From positions 1-9,766 of the forward strand of contig JAUNCU010000109.1 of NCBI GenBank assembly GCA_030526455.1: DNA of 9,766 bases, in the 5' to 3' direction. The position numbers and the translations under genes are program-made. The DNA comes from Bacteroidales bacterium (GTDB lineage: Bacteria > Bacteroidota > Bacteroidia > Bacteroidales > Muribaculaceae). Below, one piece after another: positions 4,999-9,766 of the stretch; position 1 is the stretch's first letter, and every line of letters begins with the position of its first letter. The notes under the pieces are model-generated. The model had not been told where the DNA came from, searched no databases, and was given only the letters and a program-made list of their open reading frames with translations.

Positions 4999-7410
4999 TT
5001 AGAATTTATGTGACAGAATGATTGAAGGCATGAAAGGGAAAGGGCAGATTCCCTTGAGCACCGTCTTGTTGTTTTCGTATCCCACGTACACGTTGCTGAT
5101 GTTCATGCGGTTGTACACGTTGTATAGCGACAGTCCCACTGACGACTCACCAAACCTGCTGGTGATTACACAAGTGCACGATAGGTCTAGATGGTGTGTA
5201 GAAGGAAGTACAACGTCGTTACGGTTCTTGTAAGTGTACATCGGGAGGGGTGCGCCAGTGTTGTTGCCCCACGCGGTACCGAATACTTCGAGGAACTCGC
5301 GCGAAAAAGTATCCCTTACTATCTGGTCGGCATATGCGGTAGCGCCAGTGAACTCCCGGATGCCGAAGCCGAATATATATGACAGCGGTATCGTTCCTCT
5401 CCTGCCCGACAAAAAGGAGAAAGCTGCAGTGAGGTTAAGGCTGGCAGCACCAGAGAGCCGCAACGTGTGTGTTACGGTGGCGTTGAAGTTATGTCGGCGA
5501 TCTGTAGGAGCAAAAAACTCCTTGCCTCCATTGATTTCCTGACCTGGTTTGTCAAATGTGCGTAGCGACTTCGACCATGTGTAGCTTATCCATCCCGTGG
5601 TGCGTCCCACCGACTTGGAGGCGAGAAATTCGATTCCGTATGATTTCCCCTTGCCCAAAGCTACTTGTTGCGCCCAGTCTCCTTCGTTGTCCAGCATATT
5701 GGTAGCAGCATCGCGATAGTCGAGCACATTGCTGATAGTCTTGTAGTAGCCCTCGACCGAAAGCGTCATGCCCAGAGGCAACTCTGCGCAGAACCCAAGG
5801 CCAAACATGTTGCTCGTCATAATCGGTACCTCACTTGTGATGGGCACCCAAAGGTCACTTGCCATTACAAGGTTTCCACTCACGAGGCGGTGTACGCCTT
5901 GCGACATGCGCGAATAAGACAGTTTGATTGCCATGTTTTCGTTAAATAGATAACTCAACCCTAGTCGTGGTTCAAAGGAAAAATAAGATTTTCCCACAGC
6001 ACCATAGACCGACAGACGGATTCCAGCATTGAGCTTGAGAGCATTGAATAGTCTGAATTCATCTTCGCCATATACCGATGCCGTCTTCAAGGCAATGCCG
6101 TTGCCCGCATCGTTGTAAACCGTGTCACCTTTCTCAATATACATCGGCGAGGGCACCATTCCGGTATTGTCGTTCAGAGAGCCGTTGTAGCATTTAGTGA
6201 ACGTGGCCATGCTGTGACTCACCCCGGGAGAGAACCGCTGAAAGGAAATACTTGCACCTGCACGGAGCAGATGCCCACCTAGCAAATGTAAGTTGCCGTC
6301 GGTAGTAAGCGCAAGGTCGCTCACATTGTTGGAATAAGCCCTATGCGATGTCTCAGTATGGAAATAGTAGGTCCGGTAATGATCGGTCACAGTATTGTCA
6401 ATATGGTTGTCGTAGGCAAGGTCATAGATGTATCGGCTGAAACTCAGGTTTGTATTAAGTTTGAAACTATCACCGAACTGTGCCGTCCAGTATAGGCTCG
6501 ACACCATGTTTGCCCAGCAGTTGCTCATGGAGTTGGAACGATTCTGCTCCTGGCTAGTCTGCTTATCGTGAGGCACAAATCTGTTACCAATCGTACTGTA
6601 ATTTCGTGTGCTATGCGAAGGCGAGTTGGTGTCATCGTCATGCCCGTAATAGAATACGCCTGACAGCCTGTGGCGATTGCTAAAACGGTGAACCAACTTG
6701 ACATTAATGTCATAATATTTCATATTCTCGAAAGGAGACAAGGAACCAGGTTTGTCATATACTTTTCGAAGAACGGGCATAGCGATTAGCCCCAAATAGG
6801 ACATACGTGCCGCTACATTAAACGAGGTGCGGCCTTTCCACAGAGGACCCTCCACGTGAACCCTCCCCGTCATCATGCCCAGGCTGAGGCCTCCGTGGTA
6901 GTGATCGAAATCTCCCGTCCTGATGCCCACGTCCACAATACTCGACAATCGCGAGCCATATCGTGCAGGGAAGCCACCCCGATAGAAGTTGATGCTCTCC
7001 ACCACATCGGGATTAATAGAGCTTACAAACCCCTTAAGGTGCTCAACGTTATACAATGCTGAGCCATCAAGTACAATGAGGTTCTGGTCATAGTCGCCAC
7101 CACGCACAAAGACACCAGCCGTTCCATCGTTGGACGATACAACGCCAGGGAATTTCTGCAAGGTCTTCATCACATCGGGTTCCCCCATAAACACAGGGGT
7201 GGAGTTGATAGCAGCTTTCCCGACGGTTATTGCACTCATCTGTACCGAGCTAGGGCCGAAGTTGATGTGCGAACCATACACCACAACATCTCCCAGCGCA
7301 ATGCTGTCGTGCGAAAAAGATGCACCAACAGTATCGGGCAGCGTAGCGGCGGCCAATTTGGCCACTGTAAGCAGGACAAAAAATAATCCAAGAATTATTC
7401 GCCTACCCAT
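4999..7410 (-). CDS. TonB-dependent outer-membrane receptor (DUF4249-partner type)
   Basis: This 803-residue protein has a signal peptide (about residues 1-22), then a TonB-box-like stretch LGDVVVYG (39-46), a plug domain (about 55-165, with VMKTLQKFPGV, FVRGGDYDQN, VLDGSALYN and FPARYGSRLSSIVDV) and a long β-barrel ending in a terminal Phe (SHKF), as expected for outer-membrane β-barrels. Such receptors import substrates across the outer membrane with energy from TonB-ExbBD. Receptors of this group usually carry a carboxypeptidase-regulatory-like β-sandwich of roughly 80-90 residues before the plug; here only about 15 residues lie between the signal peptide and the TonB box, so that domain is missing. 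The start overlaps the end of the 187-residue lipoprotein gene by 16 bases, and no alternative start keeps the signal peptide. With the DUF4249 gene downstream it probably forms an uptake complex. The substrate cannot be read from the sequence. Confidence 0.95.
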   Translation of the reverse strand: MGRRIILGLFFVLLTVAKLAAATLPDTVGASFSHDSIALGDVVVYGSHINFGPSSVQMSAITVGKAAINSTPVFMGEPDVMKTLQKFPGVVSSNDGTAGVFVRGGDYDQNLIVLDGSALYNVEHLKGFVSSINPDVVESINFYRGGFPARYGSRLSSIVDVGIRTGDFDHYHGGLSLGMMTGRVHVEGPLWKGRTSFNVAARMSYLGLIAMPVLRKVYDKPGSLSPFENMKYYDINVKLVHRFSNRHRLSGVFYYGHDDDTNSPSHSTRNYSTIGNRFVPHDKQTSQEQNRSNSMSNCWANMVSSLYWTAQFGDSFKLNTNLSFSRYIYDLAYDNHIDNTVTDHYRTYYFHTETSHRAYSNNVSDLALTTDGNLHLLGGHLLRAGASISFQRFSPGVSHSMATFTKCYNGSLNDNTGMVPSPMYIEKGDTVYNDAGNGIALKTASVYGEDEFRLFNALKLNAGIRLSVYGAVGKSYFSFEPRLGLSYLFNENMAIKLSYSRMSQGVHRLVSGNLVMASDLWVPITSEVPIMTSNMFGLGFCAELPLGMTLSVEGYYKTISNVLDYRDAATNMLDNEGDWAQQVALGKGKSYGIEFLASKSVGRTTGWISYTWSKSLRTFDKPGQEINGGKEFFAPTDRRHNFNATVTHTLRLSGAASLNLTAAFSFLSGRRGTIPLSYIFGFGIREFTGATAYADQIVRDTFSREFLEVFGTAWGNNTGAPLPMYTYKNRNDVVLPSTHHLDLSCTCVITSRFGESSVGLSLYNVYNRMNISNVYVGYENNKTVLKGICPFPFMPSIILSHKF

Positions 7411-7958
7411 ACAGTGCGGATATAGGTTGTCTGAAAATCATATCCTTCGGGGATTGTAGCAAATCCTGCAGCGGGTTTATCGGTAATGATACGCTTCACT
7501 GAGTCGCTGTAGTCCAGAGCAACAACGGTGTATATGTCATCTGGACGATAAGTGCCCGACAACATGTCGCGTGCAATAGTAAGCGTCTTGCCACTTTGGG
7601 TGAAACCACGAGAGGTCCCTAAGGGAAAAACTGCCTTGGTTCCATCAACAAGAGCCACGGGGAATTGACTCTCGGCGAGCGAAATCTTGCCTGATACATG
7701 GTCTTTATCATAGAAAAGGTCATAACTCCTTGCCCACCTGCTTGCTGATAATACCTCTTGCAATTGCTCGCCAGAAAACGCTGTAGTAGCAACAATCATT
7801 TGGCTATTCTCAACAAACACTTTCCCGTCAACGTCCTTGACACGGGTAATCACCTCAGGAGCATCTGGTTCATCCTTGCCTCCGCCGCAAGAAATCATCG
7901 CTACTACAGAAGCAAAAGTCAGTACGATGCTTAAAATTTTTGAAATTTTCATATTCAT
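7395..7958 (-). CDS. Small surface lipoprotein of unknown function
   Basis: This 187-residue protein has a lipoprotein signal peptide with the lipid cysteine at C24 (MISCGGGKDE). The stretch GGGKDEPD after the cysteine is acidic with a Lys, resembling the lipoprotein export signals that send Bacteroidota lipoproteins to the cell surface. The mature part is about 160 residues, β-rich in appearance, with aromatic patches (SRWARSYDLFYD) and no Cys other than C24 and no domain I recognise. The ATG at 7958 overlaps the preceding gene's TGA by 4 bases, which suggests translational coupling; an ATG two codons later (7952) is an alternative with the same signal peptide. The 3' end overlaps the receptor start by 16 bases. 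Its place directly before the receptor suggests a part in the same surface complex, but this is inference from position only. Confidence 0.8.
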   Translation of the reverse strand: MNMKISKILSIVLTFASVVAMISCGGGKDEPDAPEVITRVKDVDGKVFVENSQMIVATTAFSGEQLQEVLSASRWARSYDLFYDKDHVSGKISLAESQFPVALVDGTKAVFPLGTSRGFTQSGKTLTIARDMLSGTYRPDDIYTVVALDYSDSVKRIITDKPAAGFATIPEGYDFQTTYIRTVWVGE

Positions 7959-8857
7959 AGTGATACTATTGGTTCATAACTATACGAGGCTAACAGCTCG
8001 TTATATTTGTTGTAATACTTTACAGTCATTTCATAAATACCTTGACGAGTAAATGTCACATTAAAGCCATAGTTGTTTCGACTATTAATTGTTGCACTTC
8101 CTTCCTCAACTGCATCTCCGCCTTTGGGCGACTCTATATGATAGTATATCCGTGTGGTTTTTGCTAAGATTGCACTCGATACAGATGTCATATAATTGGC
8201 GCTAGTGTTCACACTAATAGTCCCATAACCATTACTACATGTCATAACTCCTCCTAAGGGTGTGGGCGCTATTGGTTTAAAGTAAATTTTGGTTGTACCA
8301 TAACCTACAGGAACATCATCAGGCAGATGTCTTACCAAAGGCCATGCTCCCCATTTTGATTCATAATATCCGCTAACATTGGAGGCAACAGCAGAATGTG
8401 TGATATTGCTATCTAAGGTGCTAGATGATGAATAATAAACAATTTTATCATAAATTGCAGCAGTTGTTACTTCGAAAGCATCATTGCTCCAGAACTTAGA
8501 AAGATTTGCAGTCTGTGTCATAGGTTTAACCGCATCCATCCAATATTTGTCCGTCAAGTAACCCTCTGTCATGTGCCATGCATAGTTATGGCAATTATAG
8601 AGGGCCGATGGTTGATCAAGAATCACGACATTTGGAAACAAAGTAATACAGTCATGCGTGATTTGGCTTTTTTCAGCAGGCGTTAGCTCATTATTAATAT
8701 ATACAAGTATTGGTTTACCAAACGGGGTATTGATGTAAGTATACTGCTGTCCGTAATAGTTTAATAGAGCTTCATCATTATCGAATGCTTTTGCAGTAAA
8801 TGCAAAAAAGGCAACAAGAATGAGAAGAAATAAGATTCTATGTTTTAACTGTTTCAT
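7955..8857 (-). CDS. Secreted protein with putative papain/NlpC-like Cys-His domain
   Basis: This 300-residue protein has a cleavable signal peptide (about residues 1-24, ending TAKA/FDND) and no lipobox. Its central region (about 50-195) carries YNCHNYAWH (87-95), THSAVAS (153-159), SKWGAWPL (167-174) and H177. From memory, proteins with an NCH-x-YAW motif followed by an HSA and SKWG block recur in Bacteroidota and other bacteria; the Cys followed by a helix and a later His resembles papain/NlpC-P60 folds, so C89 and H154 (or H177) are candidate catalytic residues. This is inference, and no activity is known to me. Residues 195-300 look like a separate β-sandwich, perhaps Ig-like. It lies 12 bases after the 249-residue lipoprotein gene and overlaps the next gene by 4 bases. 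It is clearly AT-richer than the receptor and the left operon, hinting at separate origin. Confidence 0.85.
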   Translation of the reverse strand: MKQLKHRILFLLILVAFFAFTAKAFDNDEALLNYYGQQYTYINTPFGKPILVYINNELTPAEKSQITHDCITLFPNVVILDQPSALYNCHNYAWHMTEGYLTDKYWMDAVKPMTQTANLSKFWSNDAFEVTTAAIYDKIVYYSSSSTLDSNITHSAVASNVSGYYESKWGAWPLVRHLPDDVPVGYGTTKIYFKPIAPTPLGGVMTCSNGYGTISVNTSANYMTSVSSAILAKTTRIYYHIESPKGGDAVEEGSATINSRNNYGFNVTFTRQGIYEMTVKYYNKYNELLASYSYEPIVSL

Positions 8858-8869
8858 TTTTCTTGTTTT

Positions 8870-9619
8870 TTATTTATATAAAGTAGATATGATAGTGTTA
8901 ATGTCTTCTACATTACCTCCATGGTTGATGAAATTTGCAATTTTAGCTTCATCGTCCTTACTTAATGAATGCGTTTTTATTGCAATCTGGCTTTGAACCA
9001 TCAAAGTAGGCGAAATTGACGTTTTTCCAAAAATTTTTATCGCTCTGATTTTCTGTAGAAATTTTGTTGATGATATAGACTTCATCCTTTCAACATTTCC
9101 GGACTTATACAAATCTGCAATTTCATTGGAAGCTATGAGCAACTCGATAAAGGAGATATGAGAACTGCTATAAAGTTTTCCATTCAATCCTGGTATTGTG
9201 ATTGGATAAGGATACTTTACAGAAGCAGAGAAATCAAGACCTTCATAAAAATCAAGTACTTTCTCAGCCGCATCTTTCCTTTTCACGAGTTCTTTGAACC
9301 CATTGAAAGAACTCATTACAACTTTTGCACCAATCATTGGATTTTCATAGGCGTTGCAAACGGGAGATAACGGATGTTGTGCACAAAGTTCTACCAATTC
9401 TTGTGTTGACAATTCTTGAAGTTTGCTTTCTGGCAATTGACACAATGTGAGTTTTTGTTTCATTGTCATTTTTGCCCATGCCGGTTGGCATACAATTGCA
9501 TCAAAGAAGATAGTGTTGTTAGTCTCGTTCTTTAATTTGTGACTGCTTACCACATCGTCAGAACATGATGTGGAAAATACTAATAATAAAGCCGTTGTTA
9601 TTCTCAATAATTTGTTCAT
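8870..9619 (-). CDS. Surface lipoprotein, first gene of the operon, unknown function
   Basis: This 249-residue protein has a lipoprotein signal peptide (FSTSC, lipid cysteine C19) followed by SDD, like the Ser-Asp surface-export signal of Bacteroides lipoproteins. The mature chain is mostly helical. Residues 50-120 hold a distinctive pattern: MTMKQKLTLCQLPE, then LQELSTQELVELC, then a Pro-rich turn, then SSFNGFKELVKRKDA. I remember similar Cys-x-(I/L)-P-E ... LST-x-(E/D)-L ... FNG-x-x-EL-x-x-RKD segments in Bacteroidales proteins linked to NCH-YAW proteins, but have no name for the domain. Cysteines C44, C60, C79 and C88 could form disulfides in an exported protein. The ATG at 9619 has an A-rich leader and no Shine-Dalgarno site. 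The gene is AT-rich. A role together with the downstream putative Cys-His protein is suggested by adjacency only. Confidence 0.82.
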   Translation of the reverse strand: MNKLLRITTALLLVFSTSCSDDVVSSHKLKNETNNTIFFDAIVCQPAWAKMTMKQKLTLCQLPESKLQELSTQELVELCAQHPLSPVCNAYENPMIGAKVVMSSFNGFKELVKRKDAAEKVLDFYEGLDFSASVKYPYPITIPGLNGKLYSSSHISFIELLIASNEIADLYKSGNVERMKSISSTKFLQKIRAIKIFGKTSISPTLMVQSQIAIKTHSLSKDDEAKIANFINHGGNVEDINTIISTLYK

Positions 9620-9758
9620 ACTATAAATTATTTGGTTGGTTATTTTTTTGTTTATTGCAATAATCAGAATTTCAAAAAAACGGGATAGGGTTTTGCTTAT
9701 TGTTGAAACATACTTCTCTTCTACAAGGATAATAAAAACACTTTTCCATTATCTTCTG
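9620..9758 (-). promoter_or_regulatory. Leader of the five-gene operon with a palindrome and a direct repeat
   Basis: The untranslated leader of about 135 bases holds a perfect 12-base palindrome, TTATTGCAATAA (9652-9663), 32 bases before the start codon. It also holds two near-identical copies of a 12-mer, TTTTGTTTATTG (9646-9657) and TTTTGCTTATTG (9691-9702) on the plus strand, 45 bases apart and differing at one base. These could be binding sites for a regulator, but AT-rich leaders produce such patterns easily. I see no riboswitch. Confidence 0.35.
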
Positions 9759-9766
9759 CAAAGATA
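9759..9766 (-). promoter_or_regulatory. Putative -7 box of the five-gene operon promoter
   Basis: The last eight bases of the window read TATCTTTG on the minus strand, a perfect match to the Bacteroidota -7 consensus TAnnTTTG. The -33 element would lie about 20 bases further upstream, outside the window, so the promoter is only half visible. Transcription would start near 9752. No other TAnnTTTG box lies between here and the first start codon at 9619. Confidence 0.5.

Overview
The window looks like chromosomal DNA of a Bacteroidota member, most likely order Bacteroidales (a Prevotellaceae or Muribaculaceae-like gut organism would fit; the family cannot be fixed from this window). The reasons are promoters of the Bacteroidota type (TTTG / TAnnTTTG), a TonB-dependent receptor paired with a DUF4249 lipoprotein, lipoproteins with acidic residues after the lipid cysteine, a DUF2027-Smr protein, and mostly A-rich leaders without a Shine-Dalgarno site. 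All convincing genes are on the minus strand, so the window reads from right to left in transcription order.

Right part (9766 to 3995): a tight five-gene operon. It starts after a promoter box at the very edge (9759-9766) and a ~140-base leader. The genes are a surface lipoprotein (249 aa, unknown), a secreted protein with a Cys/His 'YNCHNYAWH' motif that suggests a papain/NlpC-like domain (300 aa), a small surface lipoprotein (187 aa, unknown), a TonB-dependent outer-membrane receptor lacking the usual N-terminal carboxypeptidase-regulatory-like domain (803 aa), and a DUF4249 lipoprotein (332 aa) of the kind that partners such receptors. Gaps are 12 and 5 bases and overlaps 4 and 16 bases, so the set is probably co-transcribed and partly translationally coupled. 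The likely picture is an outer-membrane uptake complex with exported accessory proteins; the substrate is unknown. The first two genes are visibly more AT-rich than the rest.

Middle (3994 to 3278): about 0.7 kb without a credible gene. It holds an unusually regular array of four 10-bp repeats at exactly 22-bp period, several short perfect hairpins, a duplicated motif ACCATAA-N7-TCTCCGA, a 9-bp inverted repeat, and a good promoter for the left operon.

Left part (3277 to 394): a three-gene unit: a DUF2027/Smr-domain protein, a YhcG/DUF1016 PD-(D/E)XK nuclease-family protein carrying a perfect 12-bp hairpin inside its coding sequence, and an EFR1-type flavodoxin/ferredoxin fusion protein that starts in a 4-base overlap behind an unusually strong Shine-Dalgarno sequence. 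An 8-bp tandem repeat runs into the stop codon of that last gene.

Left edge (393 to 1): no gene, but dense nested inverted repeats (44-193 and 240-295) that could be a structured RNA or a small non-autonomous repeat element.
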